From NCBI RefSeq assembly GCF_042652345.1, contig NZ_JBHSJJ010000004.1, positions 310,001-374,000 on the forward strand: a stretch of 64,000 bases of DNA, in the 5' to 3' direction. Origin of the DNA: Negadavirga shengliensis (GTDB lineage: Bacteria > Bacteroidota > Bacteroidia > Cytophagales > Cyclobacteriaceae). Position numbers and translations under genes: made by a program. The notes beneath the pieces were generated by a model, which saw only the letters and a list, made by a program, of their open reading frames with translations, did no database searches and was not told where the DNA came from. Positions 24,947-34,795 of the stretch are shown here, piece after piece (position 1 is the first letter of the stretch; each line of letters opens with the position of its first letter).

Positions 24947-27900
24947 ATGTGGAATAGCTCAAAAAGAAGGCCTCCCTTTTGGTTTTGGTTCACAGCCCTG
25001 GTCCTTCTTTTTGCAGTTTGGTCAATTTTTAGCATCTGGGAGGGAAGTCCCGACAGGTCCCAACGGATTGAGGGATTGATTGTTCCTGAAGGTTTTACGG
25101 TGGAAGCTGCTACCGTACCCGGTTTGGTCAAATACCCCATGTTTGCCGTTTTTGATGATCGGGGAAGGCTTTTTGTAATGGAATCCAGTGGACAAACGGA
25201 AAGCACAGAAGGGATTTTGGCCGAACCGGATTTTAGAATTTTGCTTTTGGAGGATACTGATGCTGATGGGGTTTTTGACCATAAAACCGTATATGCAGAC
25301 AATATTCCTTTTCCGATGGGAGGGGTTTATTTGGATGGAAGCCTCATTGTCACGGCCTCTCCGGATCTGGTGAAATTCACTGACAGGGATGGCGATGGTG
25401 TTGCGGATGAAAAAGAGGTTCTGCTTTCAGGATGGACTTTAAATCACAATGCGGCCATTTTGAGCGGCCCTTTTTTGGGACCTGATGGTTGGTTATACAT
25501 GGCCGATGCGAGGCGTGGATTTGATATAGCAAGTAAAGAGGCTGTTCATTTTACCGGTAAAGGAGCCAGAATATGGCGTTGTCTACCCGATGGGACGCAG
25601 TTGCAAAGTTTTGCCGGAGGCGGTTTTGACAATGCCATCGAATTGGTTTTTACGCCGTCCGGTGAAGTACTTGGGACCATGACTTATTTTACTGACCCCC
25701 AGGGAGGGTACAGGGATGCTTTGATGCATTGGGTAGAAGGCGGCGTCTATCCTAAGCCCCATCCCGTTATTCAGGAGGATGTTCTGGTCAGAACAGGTGA
25801 GCTGATGCCGGTCATGCATGAAATGGCCAGGGTTTCTCCCTCTGGATTGATGCGCTATACGGGCGGCTCTTGGGGAGATGATTTTGAAGGGGATTTGTTT
25901 CATGCCGAATTCAACACGGGCAGAATTGTTCAAACGGATTTACATCCAAACGCTGCTTCTTTTTCGGCGCGGAGCCAGCATTTTCTTACTTCACAAATTC
26001 CGGATTTCCATCCCACCGATGTTTTGCAAGAACCGGATGGAAGCCTTTTGGTGGTGAACACAGGAGGATGGTTTATTTCCGGCTGCCCCTTAAGCCGTAC
26101 GGCAAAACCGGAAGTAGACGGAGGTATATACCGGATCAGGACATTAGACCACCGGCGGGGTCCCAAAGATCCCTGGGGAATCAACATCCCCTGGGAGGAT
26201 TTGAATGCGGGACAGTTGGTTGAATTTTTAGGCGATTCCCGTGTGAAAGTTTCCGATAAAGCGGGTGAATATTTGCTGAAACAGCCCCGGACAGCCATTC
26301 CTTATCTCACTGTTTTGCTTCAGGAGCATCCTGATGAACAGGTTCGGGCCAAAGCTGTATTCCTGTTGTACAGAACCCGGAACCCCGGGGCATGGAACCA
26401 GATGTGTTTAGGGTTGAAGGATGAAAGTGACCTGGTAAAAACAGCTACTGCCCGTGTGTTGGGACTTGCGAAGACCAATGCAGCTGTTGATGAGCTTATA
26501 GCCGTATTGGAAAACCATCCATCAACGCCTTTGGCCAAACAAGTGGCTACGGCTTTAGGGCAGATCGGCGACCCCAAATCCACCGGCCCTTTATTGAAAG
26601 CCTTGGAACATATCCCATATGACAGGTATTTTGAGCATGCAGTTGTTTTTGCTTTGATACAAATGGACAATGAATCCCTGTTATTGGAGCACCTGGCCAC
26701 AACTGGCTTTAACAAAGCCGCATTGATCGCTCTCGATCAAAAAGGATCGGACGGCCTTGATGAAAAAAAGTTACAGCCCTATTTGTTGGACAATGACAGT
26801 ATGGTAAGCAATACGGCCTTGTGGGTTCTGAAAAATCATCCGGAATGGGACAATGCATTTGTTTTGTATTTGGAGGATTATTTTAACGGGGATGAAAAAA
26901 ACATGGTAAGGTTAATGAATGTGCTGCCTGTCTTTATCCATCAGGAGCGTGTTCAGGAATTCCTTTCCGGTGAATTGGATGACTTGCATACGGGGCCTGA
27001 AAGATTAATGATTTTGAAAATCATCAAGAAAAATCCCCCGCAACAAGTTTCTCCTGAATTAAGGAAAAGTCTGCTTAATTTATTAACAAATGCAGATGCA
27101 AAAACAAAAGATGCAGTAATGGACTTGGTAGTCCAGATGAACCTGAAAGATTTTAAGCAACCTTTGAGGAAGATAATTTCGGATGATTCCGTGGAATCTA
27201 CAGTTAAACTGAAAGCTTATCAGGCTTTATTGGCAAACGGTGAGGAAATTACCGATGAGGAATTCCGGTGGATAGCTCACCAGTTGTTGTCGAGGGGACC
27301 TCAGCTCCAGTATTCATTGTCCTTAGCTATACTAAGGAACATTTCCTTACATACGAAAAGGGTGCAATGGTTGGCAGAAAATATCCTGCCTGTGGTTCCA
27401 AGCGGAAACATCCCGTATTTAATGGAGTTGTTTACTGATATGAAGGTGGATAGCGCTGTTTTGCATGACTTGGAGCATAGATTGCTGGAAAGAAAAGAAA
27501 TCTGGGATAACCTTTCGCTATCCCAAATGGAGAAAATATTCTCTGGAAAGGAGGAAGGAAAAGCCATTATGGATAGTCTTGCAGATCGGCACCGGGATCG
27601 GTTGGCTTATTTGGAGAAGGTGGAAACGGATTTATTACAGGGAGATGTGACGCGGGGAAGAGCGCTTTTCTTTGGTAAGGCAGCATGTGGGACCTGCCAT
27701 GCAGTGGCGGGAGAAGGAGATTCATTTGGTCCTGATCTGACCAATATCGGTGAAATCCGTTCCAGGCATGACATTTTGGAAGCCATTCTTTTTCCCAGCG
27801 CCAGTTTCGCCCGGGAATATGAGACCATGTTTGTACAGACATCCTCCCAAAGTTATCAGGGGATCATCAAAAATTTTGAAAATGGCAGGTATGAACTGGC

Positions 27901-28075
27901 ATTGGGCCCAGGGGCATTTATACAAATCACTGAAGAGGAGGTGAGAGATGTTTATTCAACCACCCAATCGCTTATGCCTGCGGGATTGGATAAAGGTTTA
28001 AACCAACAGGAACTGAGTGATTTGATGTTGTATTTGCAGTCTTTACCGGATGGGATGTACACCCGGAATAATTAA
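24947..28075 (+). CDS. PVC-type membrane-bound dehydrogenase with HEAT repeats and cytochrome c
   Basis: The 1042-residue protein starts with a membrane anchor (about 12-28). Next is a six-bladed beta-propeller dehydrogenase-like domain to about 410, with Ca-loop-like DTDADGVFD and DRDGDGVAD. HEAT-type helical repeats follow (about 430-870), and a C-terminal cytochrome c with CGTCH at residues 914-918. This matches the family called membrane-bound dehydrogenase plus heme-binding domain. It probably oxidises a sugar or alcohol outside the cytoplasm and passes electrons to the heme. It starts 5 bp after the PhyH gene, so the two are co-transcribed. The paralogue at 31539-34601 has the same order of domains. 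Confidence 0.92.
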   Translation: MWNSSKRRPPFWFWFTALVLLFAVWSIFSIWEGSPDRSQRIEGLIVPEGFTVEAATVPGLVKYPMFAVFDDRGRLFVMESSGQTESTEGILAEPDFRILLLEDTDADGVFDHKTVYADNIPFPMGGVYLDGSLIVTASPDLVKFTDRDGDGVADEKEVLLSGWTLNHNAAILSGPFLGPDGWLYMADARRGFDIASKEAVHFTGKGARIWRCLPDGTQLQSFAGGGFDNAIELVFTPSGEVLGTMTYFTDPQGGYRDALMHWVEGGVYPKPHPVIQEDVLVRTGELMPVMHEMARVSPSGLMRYTGGSWGDDFEGDLFHAEFNTGRIVQTDLHPNAASFSARSQHFLTSQIPDFHPTDVLQEPDGSLLVVNTGGWFISGCPLSRTAKPEVDGGIYRIRTLDHRRGPKDPWGINIPWEDLNAGQLVEFLGDSRVKVSDKAGEYLLKQPRTAIPYLTVLLQEHPDEQVRAKAVFLLYRTRNPGAWNQMCLGLKDESDLVKTATARVLGLAKTNAAVDELIAVLENHPSTPLAKQVATALGQIGDPKSTGPLLKALEHIPYDRYFEHAVVFALIQMDNESLLLEHLATTGFNKAALIALDQKGSDGLDEKKLQPYLLDNDSMVSNTALWVLKNHPEWDNAFVLYLEDYFNGDEKNMVRLMNVLPVFIHQERVQEFLSGELDDLHTGPERLMILKIIKKNPPQQVSPELRKSLLNLLTNADAKTKDAVMDLVVQMNLKDFKQPLRKIISDDSVESTVKLKAYQALLANGEEITDEEFRWIAHQLLSRGPQLQYSLSLAILRNISLHTKRVQWLAENILPVVPSGNIPYLMELFTDMKVDSAVLHDLEHRLLERKEIWDNLSLSQMEKIFSGKEEGKAIMDSLADRHRDRLAYLEKVETDLLQGDVTRGRALFFGKAACGTCHAVAGEGDSFGPDLTNIGEIRSRHDILEAILFPSASFAREYETMFVQTSSQSYQGIIKNFENGRYELALGPGAFIQITEEEVRDVYSTTQSLMPAGLDKGLNQQELSDLMLYLQSLPDGMYTRNN

Positions 28076-28287
28076 ATGGGAAGTTGGTCAATTTTGCCAC
28101 CCAGGTGAAACCCGCCCATGGGAGAATACAGGTGCAGTCAGAGGGAGCTACTATAGCCTTCAAAGAGATATTATTGTATCCCTTGATAAAGAATTAGCCT
28201 AAAGATCCCGGCTTCAGGAAAATTTTTTTAAATTAGAATCAAGATTTAAAAAATTGTGATAAAAAATTCTCAGATAAAAAATTGTAA

Positions 28288-29382
28288 ATGGCTTCAACAA
28301 TGACCCAAAAACCGATAAGAATTTTAGTAGTAGGCTGTGGCAACATGGGGACTTCCCATGCATTGGCATATCATCAAATGGATGATTTTGAAATTGTGGG
28401 GTTGGTATCCGGGGGAAACTCCAAGGAAAAGCTCAATGAAAAATTGGGTGGTGGATATGCATTGTATGATGACTATTATGAAGCGATGAGGATTACCCAG
28501 CCGGATGCGGTGAGCATTTCTACGTATCCGGACACCCACGAACCTTTTGCCATTCATGCGTTTGAACAAGGTTGCCACGTTTTTGTGGAAAAACCCCTTG
28601 CCGATACCGTGGAAGGGGCTCAGAGGGTAGTGGACGCCGCGAAGAAACACAACAAAAAACTGGTGGTCGGCTACATCCTCAGGCATCACCCATCCTGGGA
28701 GCGTTTTATTGAGATGAGCCAGCAACTGGGCAAGCCGTTGGTGATGCGGATGAACCTGAATCAACAGAGTGAGGGGAGTATGTGGACCCTGCACAGAAAC
28801 CTGATGAAAAGTCTCAGTCCGATAGTGGACTGTGGTGTGCATTACATCGATGTGATGTGCCAGATGACCCGTTCCAAGCCTGTTCAGGTGTATGCCATCG
28901 GTGCGCGCCTCACAGAGGAGATCCCTGCTGGAAATTATAATTATGGTAACCTTCAGATCCGGTTTGAAGATGGGTCGGTGGGCTGGTATGAAGCCGGGTG
29001 GGGACCGATGGTCAGTGAAACAGCTTTCTTTATCAAAGACGTAGTCGGGCCCAAGGGTTCGGTATCCATCGTGGCCAAAGATGCCGGAGGGTCCGGTAAA
29101 TCAGACAGCATAGAAGCCCATACCAAAACGGAATCGCTTCTGTATCATCAGGCTGATTTGAATGAAAACGAGCTTTTTGCCAAAGAGGACGAATGGATTG
29201 ACCTGACGGACGAGCCTGATCACAATGGGCTCTGCAAGCGCGAGCAGGAATATTTTCTCAAATCCATTAAGGAAAATATTGACCTCAGTGACCACATGGA
29301 AGATGCCGTTAACAGCCTGCGGATAGCTTTTGCCTGTGACGAATCTGTGAGAACGGGGAAAGTGGTTCATTTAGATGTCTGA
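28288..29382 (+). CDS. Cytosolic Gfo/Idh/MocA-family oxidoreductase
   Basis: The 364-residue protein has the Rossmann motif ILVVGCGNMGTSHAL and the family motif VEKPLADT, with a C-terminal alpha/beta domain containing VDCGVHYIDVM. It has no signal peptide, unlike the relative at 21923. It uses NAD(P) to oxidise or reduce a sugar or cyclitol. A 212 bp gap without clear features separates it from the cytochrome gene, so it may have its own promoter but still belong to the same pathway. Confidence 0.92.
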   Translation: MASTMTQKPIRILVVGCGNMGTSHALAYHQMDDFEIVGLVSGGNSKEKLNEKLGGGYALYDDYYEAMRITQPDAVSISTYPDTHEPFAIHAFEQGCHVFVEKPLADTVEGAQRVVDAAKKHNKKLVVGYILRHHPSWERFIEMSQQLGKPLVMRMNLNQQSEGSMWTLHRNLMKSLSPIVDCGVHYIDVMCQMTRSKPVQVYAIGARLTEEIPAGNYNYGNLQIRFEDGSVGWYEAGWGPMVSETAFFIKDVVGPKGSVSIVAKDAGGSGKSDSIEAHTKTESLLYHQADLNENELFAKEDEWIDLTDEPDHNGLCKREQEYFLKSIKENIDLSDHMEDAVNSLRIAFACDESVRTGKVVHLDV

Positions 29383-29528
29383 GATGGTTTGATTGCCAAT
29401 TTTAGACCTATTTTTGAAATTTCATTTTCAACTTGGTTGTCAAAAATCTGCTTTTTATGATAAAGAATCCGTGTAGGGGTGAATATTATCATTTTGCGCA
29501 GGTAAATGATAACCCATTTCCACAATAA

Positions 29529-30524
29529 ATGACAAATCACCCACAACCAACTGAGATACAGATAGGAATAGTCGGGCTAGGCCTGATGGGATGCAGCATA
29601 TCCACCTGTTTATTGATTGCAGGACACAAAGTGACGGCTTTTGATCCTATTCAGACCAATATATCTGCGGGTGAGAAAAGGATACATGATCACTTCCAAA
29701 CAGCCAGGGAAAAAGGTTTGTTGGATAAACATCCCGATGATTACCTGGAAAACCTGGTTTTGGCAGATGCCTATGAGGATTTAAAAAGCTGTCAGCTCAT
29801 TATAGAGTCGGTTAAGGAAGATGAATCCATAAAAGCGGAAGTTTTTAAGGCCATTGATGCGGTGGTAAGTCCTGAAGCATTGATCACCACCAATACCTCA
29901 GCAATTCCCATCAGTAAATTGCAGGAATACGTGAGCCATCCTGAACGTTTTTACGGTCTGCATTGGATGGAACCTGCACACACCACCCGTTTTCTGGAGG
30001 TGATTTGCGGGGATAGAAGTGACATGAAAGGTGCAGAATATCTTTACAGCCTGGCTGTTTTTTGGCAAAAAGAGGCTGTTTTGGTAAAAAAAGATATCCG
30101 CGGCTTTGTGGCTAACAGGCTCATGTATGCCATGTATAGGGAGGCCCTGTATCTCGTAGAGGGGGATTATGCGTCAGTAGAAGATGTGGACAGGGCATGC
30201 AGGAATGTGGCTGGGTTTTTCATACCCATGATGGGTGTTTTCCGCTGGATGGATTTTACAGGTATAGGATCATACAGAGAGGTGATGAAAGAACTTTTCC
30301 CCACCCTCAGTAATGCTACCCAACCCAATGAACTGATTAACAGGATAGTTGATAATGGCGGTAATGGGATTTTTAACGGTAAGGGATTTTATGAATATAC
30401 AGAGGAAGAGCGGAAGATTTGGCTCGAAACCTATACCCGGTTTTCCTATGAAATCAGGGAACTGGCCCTCAAATACCCCGCGGATCTGGTCCAACAGCAG
30501 TTGGCGTCCGGAGAAAAGGAGTAA
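29529..30524 (+). CDS. 3-hydroxyacyl-CoA dehydrogenase family protein
   Basis: The 331-residue protein carries the NAD-binding motif IGIVGLGLMGCSIS, the ITTNTSAIPIS block and the HWMEPAHTTRFLEVI region that sits over the active site. The C-terminal 3HCDH domain has GFVANRLMYAMYREALYLVE. The usual His in HFFNP is replaced by HWMEP, as in relatives that act on hydroxy acids or sugar acids and not on fatty acyl-CoA. Its place after the Gfo/Idh/MocA gene suggests a role in the same sugar pathway, for example L-gulonate-type oxidation. That role is inference. Confidence 0.88.
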   Translation: MTNHPQPTEIQIGIVGLGLMGCSISTCLLIAGHKVTAFDPIQTNISAGEKRIHDHFQTAREKGLLDKHPDDYLENLVLADAYEDLKSCQLIIESVKEDESIKAEVFKAIDAVVSPEALITTNTSAIPISKLQEYVSHPERFYGLHWMEPAHTTRFLEVICGDRSDMKGAEYLYSLAVFWQKEAVLVKKDIRGFVANRLMYAMYREALYLVEGDYASVEDVDRACRNVAGFFIPMMGVFRWMDFTGIGSYREVMKELFPTLSNATQPNELINRIVDNGGNGIFNGKGFYEYTEEERKIWLETYTRFSYEIRELALKYPADLVQQQLASGEKE

Positions 30525-30548
30525 GAAATTATGGGATATTGAATGGGC

Positions 30549-31454
30549 TCAGTGCATTGTCTTAAATCCCGGTTCATAGATGATCCTGGCAAAGGAACTG
30601 AGGCCGCGGACTTCCTTATTGAGGGGAATGCCACTGACAATGCCTATCATCAGGTTTTCTGCCAATGCCACACGCATCTGGGGTCGCATGACTGCAACCA
30701 ATTTGCCGTTTGCCCATTCCTTGTTGATTTCCACGCCGATAAAGTTTCTGGTGCCGGCGATCATGTAGTGAAAGTTGGTGTTGATTTCATACACCGCTTT
30801 TGTTTTTTCTTCCTTAAACTCCTGGACCATTCTCGGCCCGGTATAGACCAGTGTATGATAGTTCCTGCCCCATCGCTTTGCAGCTATAAAAAAGGGGTTG
30901 TATATATTCCCTTTGTAAAAACTTTCCTGGCCCATCTTGTTAAGATCCACAATTTCAAACTCATGGATATAACCCAGTGCCAGGGAGGTATTGGCTTTTT
31001 CTGAAACGAAAAATGACCATTGCGCGGCGAGCTTCAGGCTTTCCACTCTGTTGGAAGGAGCTATGACCTCATCTGACACTGCCGGTCCATATAAGGTCAC
31101 CGGAACTTCTATTTCCAGTCCCAACCGGTCAATGGGCGCCCATTCGTATTCTATCAATGCCTCGTATTCATCGAAATTTTGGTCGGCTTTCATGCCAAGG
31201 GCAAAGTTCCATTCTTTTTCCCCTTTTCTGGCCCCCAAATCGCGGATCAGGTCGATATATAAAGGCTCGGCATGCAATACTTTTGGTTTCTCTCCGGGGA
31301 CTTGCTCAATTTCCTGTATGAACAAGCTGTCCAATAAGATGTTTTCCGTCCTGATACTGTCCCTTTCAGTCTGAGCATCAACCCTGTTAACATGAATCCA
31401 GCACAGGGCCGTAAATGCTAGTAATGTAATTTTGCGAATACCTCTTTGGTTCAT
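30549..31454 (-). CDS. Exported beta-barrel-like protein of unknown function (HAEPLYIDLIRDLGARKGEKEW family)
   Basis: The 301-residue protein has a signal peptide and a conserved block, starting HAEPLYIDLIRDLGARK near residue 61, that recurs in Bacteroidota hypotheticals. These are often mislabelled as purine enzymes, but no purine motif is seen. Alternating strands and aromatic residues in the rest suggest a beta-barrel in the outer membrane. It faces the 3HCDH-like gene with a 24 bp gap. The function is unknown. Confidence 0.7.
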   Translation of the reverse strand: MNQRGIRKITLLAFTALCWIHVNRVDAQTERDSIRTENILLDSLFIQEIEQVPGEKPKVLHAEPLYIDLIRDLGARKGEKEWNFALGMKADQNFDEYEALIEYEWAPIDRLGLEIEVPVTLYGPAVSDEVIAPSNRVESLKLAAQWSFFVSEKANTSLALGYIHEFEIVDLNKMGQESFYKGNIYNPFFIAAKRWGRNYHTLVYTGPRMVQEFKEEKTKAVYEINTNFHYMIAGTRNFIGVEINKEWANGKLVAVMRPQMRVALAENLMIGIVSGIPLNKEVRGLSSFARIIYEPGFKTMH

Positions 31455-31538
31455 TAATCTGATAAAATAAGCGTGCGAAATTAAGGTTTTAAACCAATAT
31501 AGAGAGGAATAGGTTTGATTAATTTTTGTTAAATTTTT

Positions 31539-34500
31539 TCAATTCATTAAGAACGAAAACAAATCCCGTATTTCCTGATCGGATAAGCCTTCCAATAGGC
31601 GTTCAGGCATAAATGAAATATCAGAAACATCCATTTTATTCAATTTTTCTTTCGTCAAGGTAGTGGGCTTTCCCCCAGACGGAGGAACGACCCGCATGGT
31701 TTGACCTTCGGTCTCTGTCAGTTTTCCCGTGATGATCCTGCCATCATCCGTTAAAGCATTTACCAATTCGAACCCCTCCCGGATATCCGCATTGGGATCG
31801 ATGATATGGAGTAACCAATAGTCCAACTGGCTTCTGTCATAACCACTGAGATCAGGTCCTGATAAGCCCCCTTCCCCGTGCATCTGATGACATTGTCCAC
31901 AGTTGCTGAAGAATACCGATTTGCCATTAAATACGTCTCCTAAACCGGACTGCACAATGTTTTTTACCCGTCTCATTTCCGTCGATATGGACGCCGCATC
32001 CAAAGGGAGCGTCTGTGGCCACAGTTTCCCAGTGAGGCGATCGATCTCCGAATCGCCGAGTAAATAGAAATTTCTCGCAAGAGCATATGGCACATCTTCT
32101 TTATGGATAATTTTATGGCGATCTATTTCCTCCAGGAACGATAGCGCCCAGCTTTTTCTACTGGCAAAAAGCCTTATCGCAGCCTCCCGGACATATTCAT
32201 CCGCCCGGATGGAAGGATATGTCTTGGCTAAATTCCGCCCTATTTGGGGATCAGGATAGTTGGTAAGGGCATGGAGGGCAGCCTGTTGGATAGCAGGAGA
32301 ACCGCCGGAAGCAGTGATAAGACCGAGCAGCACATCAACCGCCTCAGGTTCGTGGATTTCTCCGAATATATGAATAAGCGACAGCCTTCTGCCTATGGGT
32401 TCCTTTTCATCCTGAATGATGGAAAACGCTTTTTTTACATCTTTTCTTTCTCCTGACCGAAGAGACAATGCCAACGAATTGTAATCGTCTGTGTAAGGTT
32501 GGATGGCTTTAAGCAATGTTTCCGGTAAGGAAACCAAATCCTGGCCCCCCAGCCCCTGATACAGGCCAGCCACCAGGATTTCGGCCTGTTTTTTACCCGG
32601 TGCCAAGTCCAATAGTTTTTGACAAAATCTTAAGTTTTCCTGACCGCCTTCCATAGCAAAACGCTGCATCGCCCGGTTTAGCAGAAATTTCTCCGCAACC
32701 GGAGTGTGCCAGTGTTTTTCATTTTTGAAAAATCCGAGTGCGGATTCCGGATTTTCATGGATTTTGGCTTCAAGAGCCCACCACAGCTGCATGGGAATAT
32801 CGGGATCCTCTGCATCATCATGGTATTGGGCCAGGTTACTGATAATAGGTAATGCTGCTTCCGACGGCAATCTTTTGGCTGTAGCGGCCAGCTGGCTCCT
32901 TACTTCAGCTGATTTTTCCTTTGTAGCCAAAGATTTTAATGTCATGGATAGGTCCGCAGAGACCTTTTGATAATCCCCAATCAACCTGAGGGCCCACATA
33001 CGCACATGGGGATCCCTGTGCGCAAGGGCTTTGACCGCAAAGTCGTCTGTAAACCCACCGCTGAGATGGACGCCCCATAAAGCTTCCAAAGCTTCCTGAT
33101 CATTGCCTTTTTCAAACAATTTGAAAAGCAGGGGCAACGCCTGTTTGTCCCCCCTGTCTCCCAGTTGCTTTAATGCCTGCTGTCTGAACCACTTATTGGG
33201 GTGGCTTAGGTAGTCAATAAGCGATTTTGTGTCATTTTGGCTAAGATCAAAGGGCCCGGGGTTGTTGTTCAGCCCATTTCCGGTCAATTTATAGATCCTG
33301 CCGGAGCTTTTGTGCCAGGTATCCCGAGGGTCCACGTGGGACAGCCTGCTGTCGTACCAGTCTGCGAGGTAAATCCCGCCGTCCGGTCCGAGTTTCATGT
33401 CCACCGGACGGAACCACTTGTCTTCTGTGGCCAGGATGATCGACTCGTCTATATTCTGAAAGGAAGAGCCGAGTTTTTCCATTCGGGTCAACTGCAGATA
33501 ATTATGGAGTGGGTTGGCCGCCAACATCTTACCTTGATAGGCTTCGGGAAATCCATTGCCTTCATAGATGATCATCGAATGGGTAAACCGTTTCTTTTCC
33601 CCCTCCAAAGGCATATTGGGAAGATAGCCGAAAGCATAAGGATTGGTCAAAGGGCCGTGTTTGCCCCAGCTTTTGATATAATAAGCTCCCTGTTTATAAT
33701 AAGGTCCTCTGCCATAACCATTTGATCCTGAATAAATTCTTCCCTTTCTATCAAACTCGAGGTTGAAGGGGTTGTTGCCGCCCCCCTCGGCAAATATTTC
33801 GAATGTCTTATTTTCAGGATGATACCTCCAGATCGCCTGCCCTGAAAATGAAGTGACATGGGAACTGCCCGTAACTTCAATTTTGGCGGTTGTGGTACTG
33901 CCCTGAACACCATAAAGCCAGCCATCAGGACCCCAAGTAAGGCTATTGGCCACCGAATGGGTATCTTCCAATCCAAAACCTTTAAGGTGAACTTCGGGGT
34001 TGTCTTCAGGAATACCGTCTCCGTCGGCGTCCTTATAGGCCAACAAATAAGGGGGATTTAATACCCAGATTTTTCCTCTGCCCAGCGCTACCGAGGTGGC
34101 AATATTGAGTCCTTCTATGGCATCAAAAGAACGGTCATATTTACCGTCTCCATCAGTGTCTTCAAATACAGTTATTCTATCTGCGCCTTTATCTCCCAAG
34201 GGAGGAGCGTCGGGGATTTTATCAAACTTTACCCGGGTGTGATTGTCTATGTCGGTAATTTTTAATCCTTTTGGATAGGGGTATTGACGATATTGTACCA
34301 CCCACATTCTTCCCCGGTGGTCAAAACTAATGTGTAAGGGCTGAACGATATCCGGCTCAGACAAAACCAACTCCAATTGTAAGTCCCCGGCTACCTTAAA
34401 TTGCTGCACCGCCATATCAGGTGAAGTAGGCTTCGAGGTAGGATCGGTAAGATCCCCCCGGCCTTCAAAGTTTTCCATATACCTTGCAACCTCCTCGTTG

Positions 34501-34601
34501 GCTGCATAGGGATGAAGCACCGTCTGATGCTTAAGGTCTTTATCCTGCCCACAGTTTTGTAACAACAGCGTTAAACACCAAAATATCAGGAAAAACCTCA
34601 T
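31539..34601 (-). CDS. PVC-type dehydrogenase/HEAT/cytochrome c lipoprotein
   Basis: This protein of about 1020 residues has the same order as the one at 24947: signal with lipobox-like LLLQNC, beta-propeller (Ca-loop-like DTDGDGKYD and DADGDGIPED, then LADWYDSRLSH), HEAT repeats and a C-terminal heme domain. CGQCH lies at residues 901-905 from the 34601 start. The frame is open to 34631, but ATG 34601 gives a proper lipoprotein signal. It should oxidise a sugar or alcohol in the periplasm. It is divergent from the GH2/mutarotase/lactonase operon across 194 bp, with a nested dyad in that gap. Joint use in one pathway is a reasonable inference. Confidence 0.9.
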   Translation of the reverse strand: MRFFLIFWCLTLLLQNCGQDKDLKHQTVLHPYAANEEVARYMENFEGRGDLTDPTSKPTSPDMAVQQFKVAGDLQLELVLSEPDIVQPLHISFDHRGRMWVVQYRQYPYPKGLKITDIDNHTRVKFDKIPDAPPLGDKGADRITVFEDTDGDGKYDRSFDAIEGLNIATSVALGRGKIWVLNPPYLLAYKDADGDGIPEDNPEVHLKGFGLEDTHSVANSLTWGPDGWLYGVQGSTTTAKIEVTGSSHVTSFSGQAIWRYHPENKTFEIFAEGGGNNPFNLEFDRKGRIYSGSNGYGRGPYYKQGAYYIKSWGKHGPLTNPYAFGYLPNMPLEGEKKRFTHSMIIYEGNGFPEAYQGKMLAANPLHNYLQLTRMEKLGSSFQNIDESIILATEDKWFRPVDMKLGPDGGIYLADWYDSRLSHVDPRDTWHKSSGRIYKLTGNGLNNNPGPFDLSQNDTKSLIDYLSHPNKWFRQQALKQLGDRGDKQALPLLFKLFEKGNDQEALEALWGVHLSGGFTDDFAVKALAHRDPHVRMWALRLIGDYQKVSADLSMTLKSLATKEKSAEVRSQLAATAKRLPSEAALPIISNLAQYHDDAEDPDIPMQLWWALEAKIHENPESALGFFKNEKHWHTPVAEKFLLNRAMQRFAMEGGQENLRFCQKLLDLAPGKKQAEILVAGLYQGLGGQDLVSLPETLLKAIQPYTDDYNSLALSLRSGERKDVKKAFSIIQDEKEPIGRRLSLIHIFGEIHEPEAVDVLLGLITASGGSPAIQQAALHALTNYPDPQIGRNLAKTYPSIRADEYVREAAIRLFASRKSWALSFLEEIDRHKIIHKEDVPYALARNFYLLGDSEIDRLTGKLWPQTLPLDAASISTEMRRVKNIVQSGLGDVFNGKSVFFSNCGQCHQMHGEGGLSGPDLSGYDRSQLDYWLLHIIDPNADIREGFELVNALTDDGRIITGKLTETEGQTMRVVPPSGGKPTTLTKEKLNKMDVSDISFMPERLLEGLSDQEIRDLFSFLMN

Positions 34602-34715
34602 GTGGGGATCAGCGCCCTGGTTTGCATTCATGGCTATAAAGAGTCAATTTTTCATTAAATTATGGATTTTCAGGGAATCTAGACTGCCATTTTCCGTATT
34701 TTTTGATATTTTCGC

Positions 34716-34754
34716 TTTCTGCATGGCCATTTTGGCCGGGGATTTTTGCAGAAA
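34716..34754. promoter_or_regulatory. Nested dyad in the divergent promoter region of dehydrogenase and GH2 genes
   Basis: TTTCTGCA (34716-34723) and TGCAGAAA (34747-34754) form a perfect 8-bp outer repeat. Inside it GGCCA (34725-34729) and TGGCC (34733-34737) form a perfect 5-bp inner repeat. The element sits 42 bp before the GH2 start and 115 bp before the dehydrogenase start. It is a good candidate for a shared operator. Confidence 0.4.
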
Positions 34755-34795
34755 AGCCAGACACAACTGTTATTTAATAATAAACCTTTATTTTA

